Assembly (NCBI GenBank): GCA_008000375.1
Contig: SMOI01000385.1
Span: 1 to 28,588 of the forward strand
DNA from: Poteriospumella lacustris
Taxonomy: Eukaryota; Sar; Chrysophyceae; Chromulinales; Dinobryaceae
Reading direction: 5' to 3'
Length of the DNA stretch: 28,588 nt
The notes below the pieces were generated by a model. The model searched no databases, was not told the origin of the DNA, and was given only the letters and a program-made list of their open reading frames with translations. Of this stretch, positions 1-10,208 are shown piece after piece. Both the position numbers and the translations under genes were made by a program. Positions within the stretch are counted from its first letter, which is position 1; every line of letters starts with the position of its first letter.

Positions 1-157
1 CACGCGACCTGTAGAGGCGAACAGTGACCCGCGACGAGGAGAGCGAGGAGCCGTGCGCCGGCGGGTTAATATGTTACAAGGTGGTGAGACAGCGAGCACG
101 GGCGAAGGCGGATCCGCGCCATTGGCGCCGCAGACGGCGGTCGCGGCCGGCGGGCGT

Positions 158-587
158 CTATTTGTCGTTGTCGTCGCCGTCCAGCGACCCCTTCGCGTCG
201 ATGCCGGCCTACACCACAACGAGCGCACAGCACACACAGCCGTGAGCCTCGACCCGCAACAAATCAACAACAATACGACTGCGCACGCACTCACCTGCTG
301 CATCAGATCGGCGATCGACTTCTCCAGCTCGTCGATGCGGCCGCCCATATCGTCGATGCGGCCGATGATCGTCGTCGACATTTGGTTGAACCGTTGTTGC
401 TGCGGCCGCGGGTGCAATACAAGTGAAACAACAACAGCAAAGCAAACAATAAGTTAGAAGTGTCCATTGTCTATGTGCGTGAGCACCGGCGACGCACCAT
501 TTGCTCCAACAAATTTTGCACGAAAATGGTCAAATCTTGCGCGTTGTCGGGGATCTCGCCCGTTTTGCCGTGGTCCTGGTCCGACAT
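158..587 (-). CDS. HSBP1: Heat shock factor binding protein 1 (HSBP1), three exons
   Basis: Small coiled-coil protein of 81 residues. In other eukaryotes HSBP1 binds trimeric heat shock factor and damps the heat shock response. The gene is spliced: exon 1 587-498, exon 2 399-295, exon 3 208-158, all in phase 0. Introns are 496/497-400 (GT..AG, ends in GCAG) and 294-209 (GTGAGT..TGTAG). Exon 1 encodes the start ATG (587-585) and the conserved 'VQNLLEQM' helix; exon 2 encodes 'IIGRIDDM' followed by '[13 protein letters not shown]', the diagnostic HSBP1 heptad repeat; exon 3 encodes a short acidic tail ending in TAG at 160-158. Length matches the family (about 75 to 85 residues). Splicing keeps the family core uninterrupted, which is strong support for the model. 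It lies 398 bases downstream of the AAA ATPase on the same strand. No single open frame covers it, so ORF-only annotation would miss it. Confidence 0.93.
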
Positions 588-985
588 CTTCTCTGATACT
601 TTCTTTCCAACACAATATACTATCGGGAAATGATCGTCGCGGTGCCCGTTGAGGCGTAGAGGCCCGTTGGTCGACGAGTTCGATTTGAAGCGGCGACGCC
701 GACGACGGTCGCAGCGACCGTGAGCGAGGACACCGACGGACGGTCGATCGTCAGTGAGAGTGTGGCAGGGAGCCCACTGGCAATTGGAACTCGGGCGGTT
801 TCATTTTTGGATCTGGGGTCACGACGACGATGACGATCGGGATCGGCCGGGCGGTGTCCGCGGGCGGTGCGGGTATCTGTGACAACAACAACGGGCGTAT
901 TCGTGGTGTAGCGGTGACGCGGTATCAGTGAAGAGCGAGTTACAGCCAGCGGCGGCGTCTGACGCGCGGCGGGTGCGCCGCCTCG
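588..985. other. Intergenic region between the AAA ATPase 3' end and HSBP1 start
   Basis: This 398-base stretch lies upstream of HSBP1 and downstream of the AAA ATPase, both on the minus strand, so it should hold the HSBP1 promoter and the ATPase 3' UTR. It is GC-rich. I see no convincing coding exon, TATA box or heat-shock element in it. Confidence 0.5.
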
Positions 986-3900
986 TCACAGAAACAGGTC
1001 CAACCGCCGCGTGCTGCGTGCGCGACGCGCAGTCGCCGTCGTGTAGGTGCCACTGGCCGCGGTGGCATTGGCGGTGCGGTTACCGCGTCCGTCGGCGTCG
1101 GCGTCGGCGTCGTTGCCGTCCGCGGCGGCGGTGGCGGCGTTGTCGGCGCGGAACTCGCCGTATTTCTCGTTCCAGTCGAGCACCTTCGTCAGCTCGCGGC
1201 CGTTCTCGTCCACCGACGCGCGCAGACGTCGCATCGCCCGCAGCAAATCGCGCCGTGTCACCGGCCGCAGCGGCGCGTTCCAAGCGGCGGCCGCCGTCAC
1301 CGCGTCCGCCGCGGCGCCGTTCGCGCCACCGTCGCCGTCACCGTCACCGTCGCCGTCACCGTCGGCGTCGGCGTCATCGGACCAGAAGATGCCGGCGGTC
1401 GACGTCGTGGCCAACGCTTCGCCGCGTTCGAGTTGGGCGGCTCGCTCGTGGGCGATGGCGACGACGGCCTCGCGGCAGATCTCTTTGAGGTCGGAGCCCG
1501 TGTAGCCCTCCAGCTGCGCCGCCACCTCCGTCAGATTCACCTGCGCGTCGACGCGGTTCTGCGCCAGCGACACGCGCAGAATCGCCTCGCGGGTGACGGC
1601 GTCGGGCAGATCGACGAGAATGCGCCGTGGCAGCCGCCGTAGCACCGCCTCGTCGAGGTCGAACGGGCGGTTCGTCGCGGCGATGACGATGACGCGCGGC
1701 GGAGCCGACGCCGCCGCCGACAAATCTTCGTCGCCGTCGCCGTCGCCGCCGCCGTCGCGGTCGCTACCGTCGCCATTGGCGGTGGCGCTGCTGGCGCTGG
1801 TGCTGTCGGTGGCCTGGGAGCGGAGGCCGTCCCACTCGGCCATCAGCGTCGTCTTCACCGACGTCAGCGTCCCGTGCGACGAGGTGTCGTCGGCGCCGTG
1901 CTCGCGACTCGACAGCAGCGCGTCCACCTCGTCGAGGTAGATCACCGTCGGCGCCAGCTTCCGCGCCAACGTGAAGACGGCGCGCGCGTTCTTCTCGCTC
2001 TCGCCGAGCCATTTGTTCTCGATCGTCGACGCGTCGATCGTCAGAAACGTCGCGCCGCCCTCGGTCGCGACGGCCTTCGCCAGCATCGTTTTGCCGGTGC
2101 CCGGCGGGCCGAAGAGCAGCACGCCCTTGACGGCGTCGCGCGCGATGCCCTCGCTGTACAGCTGCGGGTACTTCAGCGGGAAGGTCACCGACTGGCGCAG
2201 CAGCTGCTTCACGGCGCCGAGGCCGCCGATGGCGTCGTACGACACGCCGATGTCCGCGGGGAACACCACGTTGCCCAGCAGACTCTTCTCGTATTTGTCC
2301 AGGCTGAAGCGCTGCAGCACCTCCTCGCGCGACCGCGGCGGACCAACGCTGCGCGAGGCGGTGGCGGCGCCGGCGCGGCGGCGGAGGAGGCGGCAGCGGC
2401 GGTCGGCGCGAGCGTCGCGGGCGGGCGGCGAAGGCCGAGTCCAGCGCCCACAGCGACAGCTGCCGCACCGCCGCCACCGCCGCAGCCGCCGCAGCGGTGG
2501 CGGCGGGGCGGCGGGGGCAGCGTCGCGCGTTGGTAGACGGCGGCCTGCAGCCGCACGGCCAGCGCGATGACGCGGCGCAGCGCCGGCGTCGCCAGCGCGC
2601 GCCAACAGGTGGCGCTCCAGCCGCGCGACCGTCGCGTCGGGTAGCGCGCACATGCCAACGAGGCGCAGCTCGCGCTGCAGCGCCTCGACGTTGCGTTGGA
2701 AGCGCTGCTGCGTCGCCTCGACGCGCAGCAGCCGCTGCCACCGCGTCGTGTGAGCGAAGTCGCCGGGCGCCGCCAGCGTCAGCGGCTCGAACCACGTGCG
2801 CAGCGCGCGCCCCGCCAGCGTCGTCTCCGCCGCGTCGTCCGCGTCCGTCATCATCGGCGACTGCGACGGTCCCTGCGGCTGCGGCTGCGGCTGCGGCTGC
2901 GGCTGCGGCTGGGTCGGTGGCTGCGGCGGTGGAGGCGGCGGCGGCAGCTGGCCCATCGCCTGCAGCGCCGACTCCATCGCGGCCTTCAGCGCCGCGGGGT
3001 CCTCGAGCATCTGCCGCAGGTTCTCTTGCATCGTCGCCATCGCGTCGGCGTCCAGCGGCGCGTCCGCGGCGCCGTCGTCGTCGCCGTCGTCAGTGTCGTC
3101 GCTGTCGCTCGGCGGCGTCGCAGGCGGCGGCGGCGGCGGCGGCTGCGCCAGCTGCTGCTGGAAGCGCTGCTGCTCGTCCCAGAGGCGCTGCATCACGTGG
3201 TCGGGCGGCATCATCATCGGCGGCGGCGGCAGCGGGATCATCGTCCGGCTGCCGTTGCGGTGCACGACGACCTGAAACGCTCGCGACGTGACGAAGACCG
3301 GCGGCGCGCCGGCGGCGCGGCCGAACGGCAGCCCGCCGGGCGGCAGGAACACGCCGCCGGGCGGCATCTGCGGCGGCTGTGGCGCGGGCCGCTGCTGCTG
3401 CGGTGGAGGTGGCGAGGGCTGCGCCGCAGCGGCGGCGGGGGGGCGGCGGGGTCGAGCGCCGCCGCCTGCAGCGCGACGAAGAAGACGCCGCCGCCGCCGC
3501 CGCTGACGCTGCGCGGACGCTGCCACCGCGACACCTGCGGCGAGGGCGAGGCGCCCGTGGCGGCCATCGTCGTGCGCTTGAACTCGCGCAGCAGCACCTC
3601 GCTGGCCGCCTGGTTCCGCAGCAGCCACGCGACGTCGCCGTCGAAGGCGACGATCGCCGGCCGCGCGCGGTCGCGCAGCAGCGCGAGGAGACTCTCGAGC
3701 AGCTGCGCCTTCGTGATCGCGGGCTTGGTGGCCACCCGCTGGTAGTCGGCGTTCTGCGCGAGGACGGCGAGAGCACGCTGTCGCAGCGCGTGCAGCGTGG
3801 CGCCGTCGACGAAGACGACGTCGGCGCCCTGCGCGACGGCGACGGCCTTCGCCACGACCGCCGCCATGTAGCTGCCGCGCGGCGCCGCCTGCGACGCCCC

Positions 3901-4647
3901 ACGTGGTAGCCGGAGATCGAGGGCGATGCCGCGTTGGTAGCGGTCGATGAGTTGGCCGCCGAAGCGACGCATCAGCTGCGGGAACCAGGCGATGACCGCG
4001 GCGCCCTTGAGGCTCAGGACGCCCGGCTGGTCCAGCCACTGCCGCGGCGTGCCCGCCGTCGTGATCGGGTCGCGGAACTGCGCGACGAGGTCGTCGAAGA
4101 AGGCGGCGTGTAGCGACGAGTTGCTGGGCAGCTGCGCGTGCGAACTGTTGGCGATGCGGTCGGGCGTCAGGAGCTGCGCCTGCCACTGGCTGCGCAGCGC
4201 GCGGTCGACGAGGTCGCGCAGCCACGACGGCGGAGGCGCATCGCTGTCGTCGTGTGCACCGTGGTGACCATCGTCGTGCTGGCCCTTCGCAGTGGCCGCC
4301 GTGTCGCGTTCAGCGGCGGCGACAGCGTCGTCGTCGTCGCCGTCCAAATCGACGTCCTCGTCGGCCACGTCGACGTCTTCGTCGCCATCCTCGTCCTCGT
4401 CGGCGTCGTGGATGTCGTCCACATCTTGTTTCCGGGACGTATCGTCGAGATGTCGCTCAGAGTCGCTGGCCACGCGGATCCCTTCGTCGACGAACCGGCG
4501 GCTGTCGCTTTCGAGCGACGAGGCGTCGTCATTGGACAGAAGAGTCCTCCTCGACCAGCGCATAGACTGTTTGATGCCTCTTCCACAGACCAACCATGCA
4601 ATCGCCAGGGATAGAATCAGCAGAAAGCACAGCCGGCGTCTGATCAT
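986..4647 (-). CDS. Membrane-anchored AAA ATPase (Msp1/ATAD1-like motor), reading frame interrupted
   Basis: The start ATG at 4647-4645 begins a short Arg-rich N-terminus followed by a hydrophobic segment (about residues 6-20, 'LCFLLILSLAIAWLV'), a probable membrane anchor or signal. An Asp/Glu-rich stretch, a helical region and Pro/Gln-rich low complexity follow. The C-terminal AAA domain is intact: Walker A 'GPPGTGKT' (2110-2087), pore-loop region 'ENKWLGESEKNARAVF', Walker B 'VIYLDEVDALL' (about 1943-1911), sensor-1 'IAATNRPFDLDEAVLRRLP', and a 'GYTGSDLKEICREA' sensor-2 helix. 'NKWLGESEKNARAVFTLARK' is typical of Msp1/ATAD1-like outer-membrane AAA ATPases and their fungal relatives, which extract mislocalised membrane proteins; that role is inferred. 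The frame changes near 3437-3443 (seven G) and about three more times between 2610 and 2340, so the entry joins several frames. These could be indel errors in GC-rich sequence, real decay, or unrecognised introns. The C-terminus is an Asp/Gly repeat and an Ala/Thr-rich tail. Confidence 0.75.
2873..2911. repeat. CTGCGG hexanucleotide repeat in the AAA ATPase
   Basis: Six tandem copies of CTGCGG plus a partial copy. On the minus strand they encode a Pro-Gln dipeptide run within the Pro/Gln-rich linker of the ATPase. A slippage-prone coding microsatellite. Confidence 0.9.
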
Positions 4648-5187
4648 TGCTCACAGTGTGTGTGTGTGGCCTGCTCGCAGCACCAGAAAAAAACAAAATA
4701 GAACAAGATAACTGACGAACTCCACGCTGTTTCCAGTCAAACTCGTTCCCTCTCAACAGTATCACACAAAAGGGGGCTGCTCCAAGAATCTTTTATGCTC
4801 AATCGATAGCGAAGAAGTTTTCGGTTCCTTCGGGGCGCCAAGTGGTTTGCACCCAAAATATAGGTAGTCTGGGACCATCTCGCCGATATCTAGGTTAATC
4901 TGATGTACACTAATCTGATGAACATACAGCACATAATTGGATCTGGAGGTAATAAGCAGTACACTACCGCAATGGGTCTCGTTTTGCAGCTTTGATCCGT
5001 GTTACCGCAGCAAAGCTGAATGGCTTTACAGTGGATGCTGTTTTTTGTTGACAAGTTACCCAATACAGAAAGGGACTGTATCACACTTCGCATCGTTTCA
5101 GTGACGCAGGCCAAATCGTAAACGGTCATTTACACGGTAGTGACCCAGACAACACGATTACCACGCACATAAAACGGTCCCTGTGGC
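4648..5187. other. Intergenic region upstream of the AAA ATPase
   Basis: This 540-base stretch is much lower in GC than the ATPase gene. It should hold the ATPase promoter and the 3' UTR of the gene at 5188. A 79-codon minus-strand frame at 4890-5129 has no recognisable motifs, and I do not call it a gene. Confidence 0.4.
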
Positions 5188-5943
5188 TCACAGGTTGATG
5201 GACTCCATGCTGCAGAAGCGGTGCTTGGCGTCGAGACGCATACGCACTGTGGCTATGCCACGCATCGCGAAGGGTTGAGCGGCGGGCCGTTTCAGCAGAC
5301 TCGGCATTGATATACATTGATAGGGGGACTGAAGCGCCAGGGCCTGAGGCAACTCGATCGGTGTCGAGCTGGGCAGTCGGCGAAATGTCTCCAAATACTC
5401 GTTGGTGTCGTTCGCGAGGCTCTGCAACGCGGGGTCTTCCGCGTCACTGGGACACACCACGTCGTAGAGCTTCGTCCCAACGAACTCGACGCTGAAGCTC
5501 AACTCGCTTTGGTCTGGGGTATCGCGAAATTGCTTGATGGCGGCGTTGTGAATGATCAACGACGCATCCGGCATCGTTTCCAGCTGCAGCAGTGTCGCAG
5601 AAATCGCGGCACCGATGCCAGTGAGAGAGAAGGAAGGCGACGTCCCGTCGTCACATTGCAGGATATCGACCGATGAGAACTGCGGCAGGCAATACGTGCG
5701 CATGAAGGAAGTCATCAATGTCGGATCATGAGAGTTCGCCACGTTGGCGAACATCCGCGGATAGAACCGTCGGATGTCGCACTTCACGATTCGCGGAAAC
5801 AAATTGACCACGTATCGCTTGCGCTGCCTCTTTTTCACAGCTACAGGATGACATGAGCTATTGACGGAGTGCTCAGTTGAGTCCCACACGTCGGAAGAAG
5901 AGTCGAACACGTCCCATTCCTCCTCGGACGGCGTCAGCGACAT
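5188..5943 (-). CDS. Divergent member of the unnamed 'PRIxKxDIRRxY' NTF2-like family
   Basis: A 251-residue protein; the first true ATG is at 5943-5941 (the open frame extends slightly further upstream without an ATG) and the stop TGA is at 5190-5188. An acidic, Ser-rich N-terminus (1-35) leads into a basic stretch 'KKRQRKR' (37-43) and the family signature 'FPRIVKCDIRRFYPRMFANV' (49-68), then 'NSHD' (70-73). A Gly-x-x-x-Ile helix (about 109-121), a 'VEFVGTKLYDV' strand (152-162) and a C-terminal strand pair (about 229-251) parallel the other five members. It is shorter than they are and lacks the clear NLS-like insert, although 'LLKRPAA' is near the same place. It lies about 15 kb from the main cluster and is the most diverged copy. 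Function unknown; I infer a nuclear protein with an NTF2/SnoaL-like fold. Confidence 0.8.
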   Translation of the reverse strand: MSLTPSEEEWDVFDSSSDVWDSTEHSVNSSCHPVAVKKRQRKRYVVNLFPRIVKCDIRRFYPRMFANVANSHDPTLMTSFMRTYCLPQFSSVDILQCDDGTSPSFSLTGIGAAISATLLQLETMPDASLIIHNAAIKQFRDTPDQSELSFSVEFVGTKLYDVVCPSDAEDPALQSLANDTNEYLETFRRLPSSTPIELPQALALQSPYQCISMPSLLKRPAAQPFAMRGIATVRMRLDAKHRFCSMESINL

Positions 5944-6545
5944 CTGCTCAAACACCACACTTCGCACTGGCTTCTGCTGTCAATACACACGGCTTAACTT
6001 CTAGGTCAGGAATGGCCCGATGTAGATACACACTCTGCCGTTCTCGTCCTGTTCCTCTGTTCCTAATCGTTCTGTCGGTCAGTCAGCAGCGTCTCGATGC
6101 AGCATGTGCGTTGCGGAGTGGCGGCGGTCTCTCCCGACCTGCAGTGAGAGTACAACTACGACCAACAGAGTACCAACATATCACGATCGATAATGGTACC
6201 AATAAAGTACAATGTCCTAGCGATGGTTTGTAGCTCTGACTACTACTGTATTTACACGACTGTGTTACTACATAGACTGGAGAAACAAAGAGGTGTCCTA
6301 CACGTTCGAGGGGTACGGTTCTACAGTGGTGACGATAAGCAGCCACCGCTATGTGACCTTTTCGTCAGTTATTGGCACGTTGCACGTAGTCGTGAGAGAT
6401 AAGAACACGAAATAGCGCAGCCACAAACGTGCGGGTTCTCCACTAACTCGTCGTACTGGATCTGATCCGTTCTCTGGGTCTGACAGGCTTATTTTCACGG
6501 TCCTGAAGAGGGCCACGTCGAAGCTTTCTTGCTGCTTATGCAGAT
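5944..6545. other. Intergenic region, no gene seen
   Basis: Upstream of the minus-strand gene at 5188-5943. Moderately AT-rich in places, with only short frames on both strands. No tRNA or conserved motif recognised. Confidence 0.4.
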
Positions 6546-7478
6546 AATACAGCCCCGTCAAGCAACGTTTTCCTTCACATGGTAAAGGCTGAGGATACGC
6601 GGTACTCAAACCAAAGGACGGGGCGGTGGCGGGCGAGGGCTGCACTCAGGGCAGGCGATAGCAGAGCACAAGCGGAGTGAAGGACGCGCGGCCTCCAGCG
6701 CACCGGGCCACAGGGCCGCGACGATGAGAGCGACAGCGGTCGCGTCGATCTCCACCGAGGAGGGGAAGTCAGGCGAGTTGTGTATGGATATGGACAGGGC
6801 CTCCACCGCGCCGGGCCACAGAGGGCTGGCGCCGCGACGATGACAGCGACAGCTGTCCGCTAAATGAAGCCGCACAAGCTGCCGTGCACGAATACGTTGG
6901 TGGATTTGTGGGCCATGCTGCACCGGTGGTCGCAACATTATACGAGCCAGCGAAAGTGTATGTGTATGATTGCAATCGTCGATGGACTTGAGAGCCAATC
7001 ATACTCGATGTGTGATTCACAGCGCGTGGATCTCTACCGAGGCGGGACGCCATCGCACCCGGGGCGTTGGCCTCCAAAGCGCGCCAGACGCGTCCTTCCC
7101 AAAGTACACCGTCGTCACCAGCTGAGAAACACGCATGTACACCAGTTTCCGAGGAGCGGACATGTTGGAAATAGTTGTTTCTTCACAGCCCCCCCCCCCA
7201 AACGACGTGTGGCTTGTGTCGCCAGCGTCGTTTGTCGTTTGTCGTTTGTCGTTTGTTGTTTGTCGCATGAACCCCTCAGTTTTCCTTGTGTTTTCCAGGA
7301 AAATGTTGGCGATGTGGGGGCATTTCTTTCATGCGTTCATGCCGTTCCTCCTTCTTTTCGTGCTGCTGGTTTGAGATCGGCCGACCTCGTTGGCGGCAGA
7401 AACAATTGGTGTTCGTGTGAAAGAGATTGATACCTAGCGCCTCCTACCCAATTGAGATCGCAGACTGATTTCTCTCGG
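6546..7478 (+). repeat. Upstream half of segmental duplication, copy 1 (5' flank of LRR gene 1)
   Basis: This stretch is homologous to 10374-11061, the 5' flank of the second LRR gene. Shared landmarks are 'GGCTGAGGATACGC', 'GGACGGGGCGGTGGCGGGCG', 'GTGGATCTCTACCGAGGCGG', 'CAAAGTACACCGTCGTCACC' and 'GCAGAAACAATTGGTGTTCG'. Copy 1 is longer: it has an extra stretch of roughly 160 bases (about 6860-7018) and repeats a 'GGGCCACAG..GCCGCGACGATGA' module at about 6692-6765 and 6796-6858. Because the similarity runs from this non-coding flank straight into the coding region, the duplication unit included promoter and gene. No protein gene is recognised in it. Confidence 0.85.
7227..7265. repeat. GTCGTTT heptanucleotide microsatellite
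   Basis: Tandem GTCGTTT units with one variant unit. The duplicate 5' flank has a shorter array at about 10824-10848, so the array length has changed since the duplication. Confidence 0.85.
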
Positions 7479-10208
7479 ATGAGTACCAAAGGCGAGGGAA
7501 ATAGAGTCGCGACGACACTCTTGGTGTTGAAAATCAAGTTGGCGATCAACAATGCGGTGAACGAAGTGAAGGTACACCGTGAACAATGTGAGTATTTGAC
7601 GGGACACCTTGGTGGCTCTGAAATTGTTCGAAACAATGAGAAACTATCATCACAAGCCATAGATGCAACCGCGATGGTCCATACCCCAGACGGTGGTGCG
7701 CCTTCCGTGTCGGTCTCCTCAGCTGACCGTCCAGCCGCTACGCCCGCCAACACAACCAGCGTTTGTAGCAAATGTGGATTCAGTCTGGAGGATCCCTTGG
7801 TATCGTTGACCACATTGAGCAGCGAGGAGGCTGTGCGGCTGTTGGTGTCCTTTGGCTGTGCGTCCGATCTGCGTCAGAGGGTAGACGCGATGATGGAGAT
7901 GATCGATGGATCCTTCCTGATGGAAATCGATGATATTGACGTCTTCTACGAGCTCGAACAAACGCCGAGGACAGCCATCCGGACGACACATTATCGAAAG
8001 GTGCTGAAGAAGCTGCAAGCCCTGCAACAGGCCGGAGGAGTGTCACCGGCGGTGTTGCAGTCCCTGCGAGACCAGGCCGGACCGACCCTGTCCATCGTAG
8101 AGGCTGACAAAAGCAACGAGTCGACGGTCGTTCCTCCTGCTCCGAAGGCCATGGCAGACAAGGCGGCCACGGTAGTCCCTCCGCCACCAAGACCTGCGAC
8201 TCCCCCAGCAGCGGCCGTGCAGACGCTGTCAGTACTGTCGGCGGTACCATCATCAACGGTGCGCAGTGGTGGCGGTCAATCCGAGAATCGGTGCAATGCG
8301 GCGTCTGCTGTGGGTGGTGAGGTAGCTGTGTCCGATGCTTCACGAAGTCCGATACCAACGTCTTTTGTCGGATACCCGCTAGCTGCGGGCACCATAACAG
8401 GCAAGTGGAAAACAGGACCAGAGCGCATCGAAATCCTACAACGCATTGCGGCACTGCAAATCGACGAAAATGTGAAAGAGCAGCTACAACGACTGCTGCA
8501 GAACGATCCGACGTTGACGACGCTGGATCTGAGTGGCAATTATATCGGAACTGCAGGTGCCACGGTGGTGGCGTCGGCGTTGCGAGCGAATACGACGTTG
8601 ACGACACTGAATCTGCATAGTAATGATATCGAAAATGAAGGTGCGAAGACGGTGGTGTTGGCATTGCGAGCGAACACGACGTTGACGACACTGTGTCTGG
8701 GTTGGAATCGAATCGGAGATGAAGGAGCAACAGAGGTGGCGTCGATGTTGCGAGCGAACACGACGTTGACGACGTTTGATCTGAGTGGGAATCAAATCGG
8801 AGATGCAGGTGCGAGGGAGGTGGCGTCGACGTTACAAGCGAACACGACGTTGACGACGCTGCATCTGAGTAGCAACCGTATTGGAGATGCAGGTGCGACG
8901 GAGGTGGGATCGATGTTACGAGCGAACACGACGTTGACGACGCTGCATCTGAGTAGCAATCGCATCGGAGATGACGGTGCGACGGAGCTGGCATCGATGT
9001 TACAAGCCAACACGACATTGACGACGCTGCATCTGAGTAGCAATCGTATTGGAGATGCAGGTGCGACGGAGGTGGCGTCGATGTTGCGAGTTAACACGAC
9101 GTTGACGACGCTGGATCTAGGTGGCAATTATATCCGAGAGACCGGTGCAACGGAGGTTGCGTCGGCGTTACGAGCGAACACGACGTTGATGACGCTGCAT
9201 CTGGGTTGCAGTGGTATCGGGGCTGCGGGTGCGACGGAGCTGGCGTCGGCGTTGCAAGCGAACATGACGCTTACGACGCTGAATCTATGGAACAACGATA
9301 TTGGAGATGCAGGTGCGACGGAGGTGGCGTCGGCGTTGCAAGCGAACACGACGTTGACGACGGTGATACTTAACGGCAATCGTATTGGAGTTGCTGGCGC
9401 GACGAAGGTGGCGTCGGCTTTGAGAGGAAACACGACGTTGACGACGCTGGATTTTGGTTGCAATGCTATCGGAGCTGCTGGTGCGACGGAGGTGGCGTTG
9501 GCGCTGCAAACGAACACGACGTTGACGATGCTGGATCTGTGTAGCAATCGTATTGGAGCTGCAGGTGCGACGGAGGTGGCGTCGATGTTGCGAGTTAACA
9601 CGACGTTGACGACGTTGGATCTGTGTCGCAACGAGGTCGGAGCTTCCGGTGCGACGGTTGTAGCGTCGATGTTGCGAGGGAACACGACGTTAACGTCGCT
9701 GCGTCTTGGCTACAATGATATCGGAGCTGCTGGTGCGACGGAGGTGTTGTTGGCGTTGCAATCGAACACGACATTGACGACGCTGCATCTGGATGGCAAT
9801 GGTATTGGAGATGCGGGTGCGACGGAGGTGGTATCGATATTGGGAGCGAACACGACATTGACGACGTTGCATCTGGGTTCCAATGAAGTTGGAGATGCGG
9901 GTGCGACTGAGCTGGCATCGATGTTACGAGCGAACGCGACGTTGACGACGCTGCATCTGGATTCCAATGATATTGGAGATGAAGGTGCGACGGAGCTGGC
10001 ATCAATGTTGGGAGCGAACGCGACGTTGACGACGCTGGATCTGGGTTGGAATCGGATTGGAGATGAAGGTGCGACGGAGCTGGCATCGATGTTACGAGCG
10101 AACACGACGTTGGCGAAGCTGGATCTGTGTAGCAATGATATCGACGCTGCAGGCGACGTTCTTTTGGATGTCTTTAAAGTCAACAGCAGAGTATGTATTG
10201 AGTTTTAG
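7479..10208 (+). CDS. SAM-like domain plus 20-LRR (ribonuclease-inhibitor type) protein
   Basis: A 909-residue intronless protein. The start ATG at 7479 (MSTKGEG) is chosen because the frame upstream has no ATG and the same start is conserved in the paralogue at 11062. The N-terminus holds a helical stretch with 'NEVKVHREQCEYL', loosely like the first helix of MLKL/HeLo-type four-helix bundles. Residues about 113-188 ('SSEEAVRLLVSFGC' .. 'MIDGSFLMEIDDIDV' .. 'YRKVLKKLQAL') fit a sterile alpha motif-like domain. A Pro/Ala-rich linker follows. Residues 342-901 are 20 tandem 28-residue LRRs with consensus 'NTTLTTLxLxxNxIGDAGAT' then 'EVASMLRA', the ribonuclease-inhibitor-like type, which acts in protein binding. 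There is no signal peptide or membrane segment, so a cytoplasmic protein is likely. The partner is unknown. Repeats are so alike in DNA that the array is an 84-base coding minisatellite. Confidence 0.9.
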   Translation: MSTKGEGNRVATTLLVLKIKLAINNAVNEVKVHREQCEYLTGHLGGSEIVRNNEKLSSQAIDATAMVHTPDGGAPSVSVSSADRPAATPANTTSVCSKCGFSLEDPLVSLTTLSSEEAVRLLVSFGCASDLRQRVDAMMEMIDGSFLMEIDDIDVFYELEQTPRTAIRTTHYRKVLKKLQALQQAGGVSPAVLQSLRDQAGPTLSIVEADKSNESTVVPPAPKAMADKAATVVPPPPRPATPPAAAVQTLSVLSAVPSSTVRSGGGQSENRCNAASAVGGEVAVSDASRSPIPTSFVGYPLAAGTITGKWKTGPERIEILQRIAALQIDENVKEQLQRLLQNDPTLTTLDLSGNYIGTAGATVVASALRANTTLTTLNLHSNDIENEGAKTVVLALRANTTLTTLCLGWNRIGDEGATEVASMLRANTTLTTFDLSGNQIGDAGAREVASTLQANTTLTTLHLSSNRIGDAGATEVGSMLRANTTLTTLHLSSNRIGDDGATELASMLQANTTLTTLHLSSNRIGDAGATEVASMLRVNTTLTTLDLGGNYIRETGATEVASALRANTTLMTLHLGCSGIGAAGATELASALQANMTLTTLNLWNNDIGDAGATEVASALQANTTLTTVILNGNRIGVAGATKVASALRGNTTLTTLDFGCNAIGAAGATEVALALQTNTTLTMLDLCSNRIGAAGATEVASMLRVNTTLTTLDLCRNEVGASGATVVASMLRGNTTLTSLRLGYNDIGAAGATEVLLALQSNTTLTTLHLDGNGIGDAGATEVVSILGANTTLTTLHLGSNEVGDAGATELASMLRANATLTTLHLDSNDIGDEGATELASMLGANATLTTLDLGWNRIGDEGATELASMLRANTTLAKLDLCSNDIDAAGDVLLDVFKVNSRVCIEF
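8502..10184 (+). repeat. 84-base coding minisatellite (20 LRR units)
   Basis: Twenty consecutive units of 28 codons, each opening with a near-invariant 'AACACGACGTTGACGACGCT' type sequence. Variation is confined mainly to the solvent-exposed LRR positions ('HLSSN', 'DLGGN', 'NLWNN', 'DLCRN' and similar). Such homogeneity at the DNA level implies expansion by unequal exchange or slippage. Confidence 0.92.

Noticed and set aside
53-457. 134-codon plus-strand frame at the left end
   Set aside because: It overlaps the spliced HSBP1 on the other strand and has no recognisable motif.
928-3909. Many long Arg/Ala-rich frames on both strands over the AAA ATPase
   Set aside because: Very high GC removes stop codons in all frames; only the minus-strand AAA frame has Walker and sensor motifs.
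7780-9018. Long minus-strand open frames across the LRR genes
   Set aside because: They are mirror products of the 84-base repeat, which stays free of stops in several frames; the plus strand encodes a coherent LRR protein.
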